Shown: one piece after another, positions 1 to 10,885 of the stretch
How positions within the stretch are numbered: position 1 is the stretch's first letter
How the letters are laid out: every line of letters starts with the position of its first letter
Assembly (NCBI GenBank): GCA_949128115.1
Contig: OX421962.1
Location: 36,417,745 to 36,481,744, forward strand
Direction: 5' to 3'
DNA from: Anaspis maculata
Lineage: Eukaryota > Arthropoda > Insecta > Coleoptera > Scraptiidae
Length of the DNA: 64,000 nt
Translations under genes and position numbers: made by a program
The notes under the pieces: model-generated
Database searches by the model: none
Told to the model about the DNA's origin: nothing
The model's input: the letters and a program-made list of their open reading frames with translations, nothing else

Positions 1-2
1 CG

Positions 3-3000
3 TGTCGGCAGTGCCACGCAAGGCATCACACCTTGCTGCACTTCCCCAAGCCACATAGAACTGCAGGTCATGAGTCACCCAGTTCTTTATCGAATCCAGT
101 TGAATTACCGCAAATCGTTTCCCCTGGTCTTCCAGAAAATGTCGCGAATTCGGTGACGAATCTCGCCTCAAGCCTCAAGGCAGCTCATGTTTTGTTGGCC
201 ACGGCAATCGTTCACGTTCGTGACCGGTGGGGAGGCTACCAAAGCCTCCGTGCGCTCATAGACCCTGCCAGTCAGGCATCGTTTATTTTGGACTCCTGCG
301 TGCGCAAATTGGGTCTATCCCCATCAAATCACAATGTGCCCGTTTTTGGCTTGGGTCTCACCCCCGCCAATTCGACGTGTGGCACAGTCACTTGCCAGGT
401 CAAGGCTGATGATGAGTCTCTCCCAATCCCTGAATTGGAGTTAATTGTCCTGCGCAGGATTTGTGGTAACCTGCCAGACACCGCTTTGAACCCGGATCAA
501 TTCCACTTGAACTTATCGAATCTGGCGGATCCCACATGGTTCAAGCCAGGCCCCATTCAAGTGTTGTTGGGCGCCGACGTTTATCCGTCAGTCGTGAAAG
601 AGGGAATCGTCTCGTCAGGTCCGTCACAGCCTGTTGCCATAAACACCATTTTTGGCTGGGCTCTTCTCGGTCCCTTTCAAACCCCGTCAAAACCTCTGCA
701 TTCCTTTTTGGTTTGCACTCCAACTGGAATCGACGAGTCTCTGCACAAATTTTGGGAAGTAGAGGAAATCTCGTCACCATCGTCCAAAACACGTTTGTCC
801 CCAGATGATGAACGTGCAGAAATTTGTTTCCGGGACTCTGTCTACCGTTGTCCGTCGGGTCGTTTTGGGGTTTCGCTTCCCTTCAAAAGGGAGTCCCCCA
901 CCTTTGAACATTGCAGGTCTATGGCTGACCGCCGTTGGTTAGCTATCGAACGTCGCCTGGTCCGTCAGGACACACTCCGTGATCTGTACATAGCATTCAT
1001 GCGCGACTACCTCGACCTAGGTCACATGACCTTGCTGGACGCAGAACCTCCAGATTCTGAGGCGTATTACATCCCTCATCATCCGATCGTCAAGATCGAA
1101 GACGACAAGCCGAAAATTCGCGTCGTTTTTGATGCTTCGGCGCAAGCGCCGAATCATTTATCTCTCAACGAGACGCTTCTCGTCGGTCCTAAGTTACAAC
1201 AGGACATAGCAGCTTTGCTACTGCAGTTTCGGTGTGAGCCGATCGTTTTTACTTGTGACATCCGTCAGATGTATCGGCAGATACTTATCTCGCCCGAACA
1301 TCGCAAGTATCAACTCATTCGCTTTCGTTTCTCCCCTGATCGACCCATTGAAACGTACCAATTGAACACCATTACATATGGTGTTTCTTCGGCACCGTTT
1401 CTAGCGGTTCGCACGTTGCTTCACTTGGCAGAACAAAGCGCCTCGAAGTTTCCATTGGCTTCGCAGGCAATTCGCCGTAATTTGTATGTAGACGATCTAC
1501 TTTGCGGTGCGAACTCCGTGGAATCAGCACGGGAATTACAAACGCAGCTAATCAACCTGCTCCAATCGGGTTGCTTTGAATTGCGCAAGTGGGCAAGCAA
1601 TCACCCTGATGTGCTGCAAGACATACCACTTGATCACGTTCGAACTCAGCCGTCCACTTTCAGTGACGTTGCTGACAATACTGTAAAAATTCTTGGCCTC
1701 CAGTGGCAAGCGGCAACAGACACCTTTTCATTCACGGTTCATCCAAATGAACTACCGTGCACAAAACGGTCCATCTTGTCGGAGGTGGCTCGGATTTACG
1801 ATCCGCTCGGCTTTCTGTGCCCTGTTGCATTTTTCGCCAAACATTTAATCCAACGGTTATGGAAACTTGGCCTTGATTGGGACGACACCCCTCCAGACAT
1901 CGTATGTCAGCAGTGGTTGCGTTTTCAATCCGAGCTATCGCAACTTTCGCGGTTGCAAATTCCACGGCATACTTTTCCGTCGCCTGCAGACAGGTGCCAG
2001 TTGCACGCCTTTTGCGACGCATCTGAATCTGGGTACGCGAGCGTGTTGTACGTTCGTTACCTTCGAAATGGTGTTCCCACCATTCGTCTCCTAACCGCCA
2101 AATCAAAGGTGGCTCCAGTCAAATTGCTGACCGTACCCCGTCTCGAATTGTGTGCAGCGGTCCTACTTTCCAATCTCGTTGCCTTCACCGTTGCAGCGCT
2201 CGCAGGAACCGTACAGTTCGATGCCATATTTGCGTGGACCGATTCTACGGTTGTTCTCAGCTGGCTGCGTTCCTCTTCGCACCGCTGGAAAACATTTGTT
2301 GCTCACCGTGTTGAGCATATTCAACAGCGTGTCCCGCCTCAGTGTTGGAGACATGTCTCAACATCGGACAATCCCGCCGACCCAGCTTCGCGCGGATTGT
2401 TTCCCGAAGACATGCTTTCGTGCTCCCTCTGGTGGTCTGGCCCACCTTTTCTGTCATCAGCGGATGACACATGGCCGGATGACAAATTCTCCGTGTCCTC
2501 CCCAGACATTGCGTCTGAAGAGCGAAAGCTCGCTTTGGTCGTGCGTGTGCCGCAGCCGCCGCCGATTGACATCGACGACCTCTTTTTGCGCATATCCTCC
2601 TTACGGAAGATTCAGGGCGCTGTCGCCTATTTCTATCGGTTCTGCAAATGCAAGTCCGATGAGAAGTTCACAGGACCTCTCTCGGATACAGAGCTCCATT
2701 TTGCCTTGTTGTACATTGTCAAACATGTACAGCAGAAGGTATTTGCCGTCGAAATCGCGTCGTTACGCAACGGCAAACCCTGTTCAAGACCCTTTCGAAA
2801 ACTTTCACCCTTTCTCGATCGTGACGATGTTCTCCGCGTCGGCGGACGTTTGAAGCATTGTCATGAGTTGCCATTTGCAACCAGACACCCTGCTCTTCTT
2901 CCATCTCGTCACGTCTTGACAGGACTCGTCATTCGACAAGTTCATTCCCGACATTGCCACCCGGGACTCAACAATACCTGCTATCTCCTGCAGCAAAATT

Positions 3001-4022
3001 TTTGGATATTGTCCACGCGACGCGCGGTACGGCACTACCTTGCATCGTGTTACCGGTGCTTCCGGACTAAGCCGCAAACTTTTTCTCCCACCATGGGCGA
3101 CCTCCCCTCGGCGCGAATTTCTCAGCTAAAACCTTTTAGCTGCGTCGGGCTCGACTATGGTGGCCCTTTTCCAATCCTCATGTCACGCGCTCGCGGTGTC
3201 AGAACTACGAAGGCGTACATCTGTCTTTTCGTGTGCTTCGCCACCAAGGCATTGCACGTCGAGGTTGCCTCCGATCTCTCAACAGATGCTTTCCTCGCTG
3301 CCTTGCGCAGATTCATTGCCCGGCGCGGTCGTTGCTCTACCATCTATAGCGACAATGGCACAAACTTTGTCGGAGCTCATAGGCAATTGACGATGTCAAT
3401 GCAACTCGCCGCGGAATCCGAAGCCATCACTTGGCGCTTCATTCCTCCCTCCAGTCCCCACTTTGGCGGGCTGTGGGAAAGCGGCATAAAAGCTGTCAAA
3501 ACTCATCTATCTCGCGTGATAGGTGATCAAATACTCACCTTTGAAGAGCTGACCACGTTGGTCACCCAAGTTGAAGCGTTGCTCAACTCACGGCCACTTT
3601 CGGAGCTGAGCTCGGATCCAAATGATCTGTGCCCATTGACGCCTGGTCATTTTTTGACGCTCGAGCCGTTAACGGCCCCACCTGACCCAGATTTGTCCCA
3701 CCTCAAGATCAGCAGGTTGTCGCGATGGCAGTTGGTCCAATCCATGCAACAGCGTTTCTGGGCGCGTTGGCGCGACGAATATCTACACACGCTGTACCAA
3801 CGCGGCAAGTGGCACAAGTCACGTCACCTTGAATCCGCAGATGTGGGGTCTTTAGTCCTCATCAAGGACGAAAACGCTCCCCCTCTGAAGTGGAGGTTAG
3901 GCAGAATTTCAAAACTCTTCCCCGGCAAAGATGGCATTTGTCGTGTCGCAGATGTCCGTACTCAACGCGACGTTCTGCGACGCCCAATGGTCAAACTTTG
4001 TCCCCTCCCTTCAGGACAGTGA
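3..4022 (+). CDS. pol: BEL/Pao retrotransposon polyprotein, 3' part (protease, RT, RNase H, integrase)
   Basis: This is the polyprotein of a BEL/Pao LTR retrotransposon. It makes and integrates the element's cDNA. The frame is already open at base 3, so the true start and most of gag lie upstream. The first residues (CRQC...HH) look like the end of a gag zinc knuckle. In order, numbering from base 33, there is a retropepsin-like aspartic protease (LIDPASQASFI, about residue 76), RT with the YVDD catalytic motif (about 485), RNase H beginning CDASESGY (about 660), an HHCC integrase zinc finger (about 960-1010), and the integrase core with D in GLDYGGPF, D in YSDNGTNF and E in GGLWESG. A BEL-type C-terminal domain follows (about 1245-1300). 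The protease has DPAS where DSGS is usual. About 1,340 codons carry no stop or frameshift, unlike every other element here, so recent activity is plausible. It is followed by a polypurine tract and LTR. Confidence 0.95.
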   Translation, partial: CRQCHARHHTLLHFPKPHRTAGHESPSSLSNPVELPQIVSPGLPENVANSVTNLASSLKAAHVLLATAIVHVRDRWGGYQSLRALIDPASQASFILDSCVRKLGLSPSNHNVPVFGLGLTPANSTCGTVTCQVKADDESLPIPELELIVLRRICGNLPDTALNPDQFHLNLSNLADPTWFKPGPIQVLLGADVYPSVVKEGIVSSGPSQPVAINTIFGWALLGPFQTPSKPLHSFLVCTPTGIDESLHKFWEVEEISSPSSKTRLSPDDERAEICFRDSVYRCPSGRFGVSLPFKRESPTFEHCRSMADRRWLAIERRLVRQDTLRDLYIAFMRDYLDLGHMTLLDAEPPDSEAYYIPHHPIVKIEDDKPKIRVVFDASAQAPNHLSLNETLLVGPKLQQDIAALLLQFRCEPIVFTCDIRQMYRQILISPEHRKYQLIRFRFSPDRPIETYQLNTITYGVSSAPFLAVRTLLHLAEQSASKFPLASQAIRRNLYVDDLLCGANSVESARELQTQLINLLQSGCFELRKWASNHPDVLQDIPLDHVRTQPSTFSDVADNTVKILGLQWQAATDTFSFTVHPNELPCTKRSILSEVARIYDPLGFLCPVAFFAKHLIQRLWKLGLDWDDTPPDIVCQQWLRFQSELSQLSRLQIPRHTFPSPADRCQLHAFCDASESGYASVLYVRYLRNGVPTIRLLTAKSKVAPVKLLTVPRLELCAAVLLSNLVAFTVAALAGTVQFDAIFAWTDSTVVLSWLRSSSHRWKTFVAHRVEHIQQRVPPQCWRHVSTSDNPADPASRGLFPEDMLSCSLWWSGPPFLSSADDTWPDDKFSVSSPDIASEERKLALVVRVPQPPPIDIDDLFLRISSLRKIQGAVAYFYRFCKCKSDEKFTGPLSDTELHFALLYIVKHVQQKVFAVEIASLRNGKPCSRPFRKLSPFLDRDDVLRVGGRLKHCHELPFATRHPALLPSRHVLTGLVIRQVHSRHCHPGLNNTCYLLQQNFWILSTRRAVRHYLASCYRCFRTKPQTFSPTMGDLPSARISQLKPFSCVGLDYGGPFPILMSRARGVRTTKAYICLFVCFATKALHVEVASDLSTDAFLAALRRFIARRGRCSTIYSDNGTNFVGAHRQLTMSMQLAAESEAITWRFIPPSSPHFGGLWESGIKAVKTHLSRVIGDQILTFEELTTLVTQVEALLNSRPLSELSSDPNDLCPLTPGHFLTLEPLTAPPDPDLSHLKISRLSRWQLVQSMQQRFWARWRDEYLHTLYQRGKWHKSRHLESADVGSLVLIKDENAPPLKWRLGRISKLFPGKDGICRVADVRTQRDVLRRPMVKLCPLPSGQ

Positions 4023-4108
4023 GCATTCTGTGTTTTCACTTCCGTCATTGTTCTCACTATGCTCTTTCTTTTTGTATCATGTTTGATTTCATTAATTTTT
4101 GAACTTTG

Positions 4109-4141
4109 AAAATACCCCGAGTGGTATTTTGGTGGGGAGTA
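4109..4141 (+). promoter_or_regulatory. Polypurine tract with adjacent 8-bp stem-loop, 5' of BEL/Pao 3' LTR
   Basis: GGTGGGGAGTA (4131-4141) is a purine-rich tract placed directly before the proposed LTR, as expected for the plus-strand primer of LTR retrotransposons. Immediately upstream, AAAATACC (4109-4116) and GGTATTTT (4123-4130) form a perfect 8-bp stem with a 6-base loop. The function of the stem-loop is unknown. Confidence 0.7.
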
Positions 4142-5108
4142 TGTCTCGGCCCCGTTCATTGAACACTGCATTCGTGTGCACTGAGGGTATGCAACCCAAA
4201 ATATCCCTGTGTCGTCCAAGTCCTCACCCCTCACCCCCTGTTCGGTGTGCCTGGCACTTGGCTGTCAGGCGCAAGCGTAAACGAGCTCCAGCACTTTCTT
4301 CGGCCGTCTTCGGCATTCTTCGGCTTTCTTTCCGCTCGTGCCTTTGCCGCTTCGTTCGAAGCGGCGTTGATCTCCGTACGTCGAGCGGGAAGCCACGCCG
4401 TCTTTTTTTGGTCATCGTTCTCGCGGCCATCTTGTCGTGCCATCGGCGTACATTCGTACTCGACCAGAAGCCCATCCAAGGCCCATCGCGTCCGATAGTG
4501 ACTCCTGGAGGAGCTCTGCAGCATCTCCAAGTCCAGAAAGCGGCAGTTTTCACCGCTTTCACCGGGGAGCGGCTTGGATCAGCCAGCCGCACACAAAGCT
4601 CCAGTTTCGGACGGGATCGAGTCGTTCGTCCGCCATTTTGGTGACGAACACGGGCACTCGTGCATTTCACCAGGAAATCCACCACCAGAACGGCCATCCA
4701 CCACGACGCCGCCTTCGGACTCCGCCAGGACGACGCCGCCACCGAATAAGATCCCGTAAGTTCCATATTTTCCATTGTTTTTACCATTTACCGTTTATTC
4801 CCGTTTGCCGGGGTGTATACCTTCAGTGCAGTTCGTCTCGTTTTCAGGACGCCACTCGGCGCCAGCGAATCTGCCCCCGATCAGAACCACTCGGATTTTT
4901 CATTTCATTTAATTCACATTGTTTTTTTTTTATTGTTTTGTAATTCTGTCTGTTTGTGTTTTTTTTTCTTTTGTTTTGCATTAAAGTTTTTGATTGTTGT
5001 TGTGAATTTTATTTCTGACTGTCGCTTGCTGCTTTCCTAATCCAAGAGTTATTGTTTTAATGCAGCCTTCATCGGAAGGCTGCCGTCTTTATGTGTACCG
5101 CGCTAACA
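4142..5108 (+). repeat. 3' LTR of the BEL/Pao element
   Basis: The proposed LTR starts TGTCTCGG right after the polypurine tract and ends TAACA, about 967 bp. The right end is supported independently: sequence from about 5109 on is homologous, in inverted orientation, to 7650-7796, so the junction with older DNA falls at the proposed boundary. A T-rich stretch with ATTAAA at about 4980 could serve polyadenylation. The 5' LTR and the left target duplication lie outside the window, so the exact ends were not checked against a second LTR copy. Confidence 0.65.
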
Positions 5109-5575
5109 AAATCGTACATTTTGATTCCAAAAATTAGTGTGGAATGTTGATAGAGACATGTTTTATTTAACCGGTTTTATGTGACGAACACATTATTTTC
5201 TTCATCCTCAAATTTGATGTTTGATCTAAACATCTGAAAATAATCGTAACTAACACTACCAAAATCAGAACAATGAGTGACAGACAAACCAGTTTAGGTA
5301 ACCCATTATTCTGATTCTCGTAGTGTTGGCTACGGACATTTTCAGGTGTTGAGATGCGCTTTGCAGGTTTACGCGCGGTCTGAAAAAATCCGGGGTACAG
5401 GCTCACCCTGTACAATGATTGATCTGTTTTTTGCACCTTGTAGCATTAAAGAATCACCCATCGTTCCCCACAAACCTTCTTTAATTTTTTATTTAAATAA
5501 CCGAAATATGAGGGGTTTTCCATTGACCTCCCCATATTTTTTAAAATAAAGGACAATTTTTTTTTCAAATTTTAT

Positions 5576-6529
5576 AATAGACCGAAGAAGTGTGACGTCA
5601 CAACACGGCAACATGGCCGGCGGTTGACATTTTCTGGAGGCCAACGTCAAACGTGACATGACCGTGGGATGCACGGCACGTGGCATGCACTTGACGTTTC
5701 TCTGTTTGTGTTTGTCATGTGTTTGTCAAATTTTTGCGAAGGTAAATAACGGAAATGGATATATACAAAAAAGATTCATATTTTGGGCTATATCAGGTGG
5801 ATGAAATCAAACTATATTGCTATAAACTAAAAACTGCTAACTATAAACTGCACTGCGATCCATTGCTCTTTGCCTCTGAGCATCTCATGAACGAGATTGT
5901 CGACGGCGATTCTCCTGCTCAGTTTTTCTTCGAGGTCTTCTCGCTGCCTTGATGGACCGTTACAATGAAAACGAGCGTGTTCCACGTTGTCCTGGCGCTG
6001 AGGCTTTTGAGGTTCCCCAGTATTTCTTTCATCCAACTTTGAACCAAGGCGTTTCACTGCCGTTGCCACTGCTCGACGAACTGCTCACTGGCCTTGTTTC
6101 TGCTTTCTGGTTTGCTGGTGGGCACTCCTAGGCTTGTTTCCTCTAATCGCAAGCATTGGGGCGAAGGGTGGGATACCCGAGAGCGCTCGGGCTGCATCAT
6201 GCGGAACCGTTCTGTAGGCACTGGTGATTCTGAGTGCAGCTTTGCGCAGCTCTCTGTCAATGAGTTGGGCTATGTCTGGCCTTTTTGCAACCAAGTCCGC
6301 CTGTATGACGCTGGCTGTCTCTTAGGCTGGCAATTTCAGCAATGCCCACTGCTATTTTGCACTGACTTTTGTGACTTTTGTTGTGAACCTCCAGAAAATG
6401 TCATGCCAAACACAACCAAACATAGAAACGTCACGTTCATGCACGGCGTTCATGTGACGTTGGCCTCCAGAAAATGTCAACTGCCGGCCATGTTGCCATG
6501 TTGTGACGTCATCACTTCTCCGGTCTATT
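5576..6529. mobile_element. TIR element of about 955 bp (captured retrotransposon tail inside)
   Basis: The ends are inverted copies of about 130 bp. The left arm (5576-5720) starts AATAGACCG and contains GTGACGTCACAACA, GGCAACATGGCCGGC and ACATTTTCTGGAGGCCAACG. The reverse complement of 6395-6529 shows the same blocks in the same order. The transposase class is unclear because I could not identify a convincing target duplication. The interior is not symmetric: it holds coding sequence from an unrelated non-LTR retrotransposon on the minus strand. Confidence 0.8.
5824..6330 (-). pseudogene. R1/LOA/I-group non-LTR retrotransposon ORF2 C-terminal fragment
   Basis: Minus-strand reading gives two blocks characteristic of the C-terminus of R1-like ORF2. 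The first has LRITSAYRTVPHDAARALSG followed by IPPF, the usual ALRvtsAYRTvs..A..vlaG.pP pattern. The second has DNVEHARFHC, then REDLEEKL, then DNLVHEMLRG and KEQWIAV, matching the typical D.aEH.lF.C ... LE ... LV..ML...e.W.aV tail. The blocks are in different frames, so at least one frameshift separates them, and no RT catalytic core is present. A stop follows soon after the last conserved block. It is a dead fragment within the TIR element at 5576-6529. Confidence 0.75.
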
Positions 6530-7902
6530 CATTGAAGAAGAATTACTAAACAGCATTGCATTGTAGTTTTGCGTGATTCTCCAAAAACACCGTGAGAAAT
6601 GGAATATCTCCTCCACGACTCACACCTGACGCTCACAGGCCAATTTCTCCAGAATTATGACAGATGCGTAAAAGTAGTACACATCTTTTTTGTACACAAT
6701 TTTATTGCCTTTCATTTGATCCGACCTGTTTGTTGATGAGATCGCTATTTATCGCGATAATTGCAAAAAACAGTTGAAGTGCACCAATAATCCATGTTGG
6801 CGGCGATTCCACACCACCTATCGATGGGGACTTTTTACACAGTAATTAGCAAGGCTTCGAAAATATCTCTACCAATTTTCAGAGCTACACTATTTATTTT
6901 CGCTATTTTTTCTTTATTGACCGGGCTACATGTCAAAGCTTGATTTGATGAAAAGTGCTATTCACAGGAAAAAATATGCTAGGAGTAGAATGTAGCTTTG
7001 ATTTGGTACTTTATTCATTTTAATGCACGAGAATAGTTTTTTTTCATCAAACAAAGCAAGGAAAACTGGAATCAGAGCCGTATTCCATCATGACAGCATT
7101 TTTCTTTCGATTATGCAAATTTTTGAAAAGAAATTCCTGCATGATGCACCTTTTGGAACAAAACTACCGTGTGACTCTGTAGCAGCGATAGAAACTTCTA
7201 GTGTGTGAAATCCTTCTATAAAACAGAGTTCAGTTGAGCAATCTATGTCAAAATTGTGATCGTGAGTGTTTTGAACCATAATGGAAACTACGAATGCATA
7301 GGTCGAAACTTCGCGTTTTTTCACGAAATTTATTCCGCATTGTCGAAAAAAAACAATGTCAAGACAAAAATACGACTATGATTCTAGTTCTTTTTGTTTT
7401 ATTTATTCAATAGAGAAAACTATTCTCATGCATTACAATGAATAATATAGATGCCAAATGAAAGGTATCTACATTGTAACTCTATAATAGTTCTTCATGT
7501 GAATAGCACGCTTTTATCATCAAGGTGTTGACATGAGATATCTCAAGAAACAAGATTATTCTGTGACTTCATAAAAACGGGGAGAAATTCCATCAAATGA
7601 TATTTGTGTGTGAATTAACCCCAGCCAACTGTTCTAGTCAAAATCATAGTTACAAATACTTTGGGTCACGATGGAACTAAAATTACAAAACATCAAATTT
7701 GAGGGTGAAAAAATCAAGTTTTTTTCTCAATAAAACCGGGTCTAACATGTCTCCATCGACATTTCACACTTATTTTTGGAATCAGAATGTGCGATTTGGA
7801 TAGAAATGATGCCAAACATGTTAAAAAAGGTGTTAGTCATGATTTAATACAGGACTTCGTGAAAAATCGTACCCCGGCTTCTTCGCCGCCGTCTGGTACG
7901 CC

Positions 7903-9009
7903 CAGTGGCGGACTAAGGGGGGGGGCGACGGGGGCGGTCCGCCCCGGGCCTCGGGGCCCCAATCATCTGATGGGGCCCCCAATTCCTCTTGTTTGTGAAA
8001 AATACTGCACAGAATTGGGATAAAATCCCAAATTTTTTATTTTTTCTCTCGATGATCATTTTTTTCCGCATATTACTTAGATGAGAAACATTGTTTTTCT
8101 ATTTTTTCCATTCTAAAGTTACTTTGGCAAGCCCCATGACAACAGGTTTGGGGGCCTACACACAAGCAATAGAGGTGTGTCCTCGGGTGTGTCTGTATCA
8201 CGCAGTCTCTGCGAATTATTTTCACTTTGGGCTTTAGGGGCCCCGGCCCTGAATATCACAGTGCCAAAGGCCTCAAGCCTTTTGAAGTTTTGTATTTTAT
8301 TATTCCGTTTCAAAAGAGGGGAAAGACAAAACAACAAAATTATCTTATCAGCGCGCTGCAGGTAGTAGAAATTCATATTATTTCTAATTTTGTATATACG
8401 AGTAGGTTTTAGCTTTGAGTCAACAGTCCAAATCCAATTCAACATCCAAAGCTGGAACCGAAAACTTCTTGTAGGTACTGGTGGTCAGTGGCATAGCCAA
8501 GGGGGGCGAAAGTGGGCAAATGAGACCACCCCTCTACCTCCCAAGCGCTCATGGCACTTCATTCCACACTAAACCGATACAGAAAAAAAATTTGGCGAAA
8601 ATTTTCAAGAAACGCAAACATTTTCTGAAAAGAAGTTTGATTATTAAGTAATTTTGGTGGAAACGTCGAAAACCGAAAACGCAAAACGCACGAAATATAC
8701 CGATTATCATCATCAGCATCATTATTATTATTATGCCCAAAAAATTTCGCCTGCGGCGCTTCTTTTCCCTGACTTGCACCCTTACCGTTGCTTTTGCCCT
8801 CTCCGCCCTCAACTTCTGACTGCGCTACTGTGTGTTTTATAGTCAAGTTAACAACACATTTTTTGTTTCTTAGGCTTTTGCTCAATTACGGCGGGGCAGG
8901 GCGGGCCAAAAAGTCTGCCGGCCCCCCTTCATATTCTCAACTTTCACTCCTTAGGGGCCCCCATCTCACAATTCCGCCCCGGGCCCCCAATTCCCTTAGT
9001 CCGCCACTG
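7903..9009. mobile_element. Non-autonomous hAT-like element, 1,107 bp
   Basis: The element starts CAGTGGCGGACTAAGGGGG and ends CCCTTAGTCCGCCACTG, its reverse complement, with GC-rich subterminal GGGGCCCC blocks at both ends. It is flanked by perfect 8-bp duplications, GGTACGCC at 7895-7902 and 9010-9017, the TSD length expected of hAT elements. No transposase is present. It contains a second element at 8486-8830. Confidence 0.93.
8486..8830. mobile_element. Inner hAT-like MITE, about 345 bp
   Basis: The left end CAGTGGCATAGCCAAGGGGG (then CGAAAGTGGGCAAA) resembles the reverse complement of the right end, which reads CAGTAGCGCAGTCAGAAGTT then GAGGGCGGAGAGGGCAAA. This CAGTGGCGTAGCCA-type end is common in hAT-like MITEs. 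The 8-bp flanks (CTGGTGGT and TGTGTTTT) do not match, so the element is either diverged or has lost its target duplication. Confidence 0.5.
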
Positions 9010-9021
9010 GGTACGCCACTG

Positions 9022-9850
9022 GTGCATTACACTTCCTGGAAACTTATTGCATTGCATTCCTCCACCTTGAAAATTTATAGTCCAGTGAAAAAAGTACAAA
9101 AAAGCAAAGATTCCAAAAATGGTAACTTCTTGTACCTTCGACCACCAATGTCAAGGATCTGCCAGGGGTGGCAGCTATGATTTTTATGTTCGTTTGTAGA
9201 TGCAAAAACGGACTGACAGACATTCAAAATAACTCCCTTCAATGACCAATGTAACCCCACTCATGGGGATAGTTTGGACAACGTGCGCCTCTTACCCTTT
9301 TTCATTACAAACTATCACTTCAGCGTGCAAGTCGCATTTCTCGGTTACATATGATTAGCGCAGACCCTAACCTATTGAATAGTGCTATGCTCATGGTGAT
9401 AACTCACTCACCCAATGTACAAAAAAAATTCCCAAATGAAAAATGTTCAATGTATCCCCGGTCTCCCCTACCTGAGTTCGTGCTCAAAAAGTTGAACTGG
9501 TTACTGTAATTGATTTCAAAAAAATTAATACCTACAGGAACTAATTTGTTATTAGCGATAATAGCCACCAAGTGTTCTTACTAACACTATGGTATAGGTA
9601 CTTAGAAAATATACCTGCTAGAGTACTCACAAACTACATTACACGCAAGTACCTACCATACTAAGCGCCGCCGCCCTTTATTAGAGCCTGGTGTAATGAG
9701 CAGTTTTCCTCACATTTATCATGTTCGGACTAATTCACCAAACTTTATACTTAGTTACGTCTTAAGTGCTCTGATCCTCCACTGGAGATTGACCAATTAT
9801 TACATCCATAGTAATTAGGGTGAGGCCGGCCGTCCTCGCGCACAGCTGTC
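9022..9850. other. Spacer without recognised gene
   Basis: I see no coding region or clear repeat here. The sequence is AT-rich with scattered GGTACCTA-type runs around 9590-9660. Confidence 0.5.
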
Positions 9851-9856
9851 GTGTCT

Positions 9857-9938
9857 CATAAAAGCCACTACTTCCTCGAATCATAATCGGTTTTCTTTGA
9901 ATCAAGCACACCACTAGCTGTGCCGTGCTGCTGTAAGT
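9857..9938 (+). promoter_or_regulatory. Weak candidate promoter with first exon and splice donor
   Basis: CATAAAAG (9857-9864) is a TATA-like box. About 70 bases later comes TGCTGCTGTAAGTGT with a strong splice-donor match, GTAAGT, at 9933-9938. The preceding 40 bases are unusually GC-rich for the neighbourhood (GCCGGCCGTCCTCGCGC). This could be a non-coding first exon of a host gene, but no coding exon was found downstream before the transposon cluster. A chance match is quite possible. Confidence 0.2.
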
Positions 9939-10885
9939 GTGTTGATTTCATGTAAATATCAACCTCAAGCCTTTCTTTCAATTCATAATTTAGCTGTTTA
10001 CGTAACATTTACAAATTACGTGGTCGTGTTGACTGCCTTGAAACAAATATGAATGAAAATCTCGATCCGCCAACATAGCTTCGGCCGAGTGATCGATGAA
10101 TGAAATCCAAGAGACCACCACCTCCTCTCTCAAGAGTCTCAAGTTAGTTGGTATAACAAAATAATTGAGACAGACATACATGCCGGCTCGGAGGCACAAA
10201 ATCGCCTTATGCCTTCCATTATTCTTCTTTCTAGCCGCTTATAAATACGAAAGACGAGACGCAAAGAAGAGGACGCAAAGCTGCTTAGAACGAATCCTTT
10301 GTGTGTTCGTTAAATTTAGATACGAAGAAGAGGACATTTTGATAAAATATCATTATTTTCAGTGTTGCATGCTTTGTAATATGTCCGTTGAAGAGTAAAA
10401 TTTCATGCCACTTGAATTTGTGTCCATATTTTTTTCTCAATGGTTTGAGTTCATTTGGCAGATATTTATGTATTTTCTCCTGGTAACAACGCCCACACAT
10501 ACGTTTAAATCCAAATCAGAGTCCTTGCAGGATATAAGCTTTTGCAGGAGTCTACAACGCAGTACGCTACTCACGAGATTTTAGTGACGAGGTAGCGCCA
10601 CAGATGCCGCAACCGCCTATATTCAGAGTCGGCTTTGCTGGGTACGGAATGAACTACACACGCGACCACACGGAAGTTATTTCACTAGTAAAATATCCAA
10701 ATTTATTGTAAGAATATTTTGATAATCGATCTAGTAAATAAGGGATAGAGGGTAATAGTGTATTTGAAAAAAAAAATCCAACATCATGGAGTCCTTAATC
10801 GATTTCGACTCGGATTTTGGAAAAGTTGTCCTGGCTGGTCGTGAGATGTTGAGACAAAAGTTCACCGTGGTACTCACAATAAGTA
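9939..10885. other. Spacer without recognised gene
   Basis: Nothing supportable is seen. Short ORFs on both strands lack recognisable motifs. Confidence 0.5.

Larger units (their letters stand above)
5109..9021. mobile_element. Host foldback element (hAT-like end), right portion, carrying nested insertions
   Basis: Bases 5110-5260 match the reverse complement of about 7650-7796 (for example both contain GATTCCAAAAAT and CTCAAATTTGATGTTT). A second inverted pair joins about 6905-7040 to 7410-7525 (TGCACGAGAATAGTTTT against AAACTATTCTCATGCA), with a centre near 7225. Its right end reads GGTACGCC/ACTG once the hAT-like insert at 7903-9009 and one target copy are removed, so the terminus is CAGTGGCGTACC in reverse, ending at 9021. 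The left end must lie upstream of the BEL/Pao element, which inserted into this arm. No coding capacity is seen in it. Confidence 0.6.

Noticed and set aside
2152..2853. 233-codon plus-strand ORF in another frame of the BEL/Pao gene, and several minus-strand ORFs there
   Set aside because: They overlap the intact polyprotein and have no domain; they are shadows of its codon composition.
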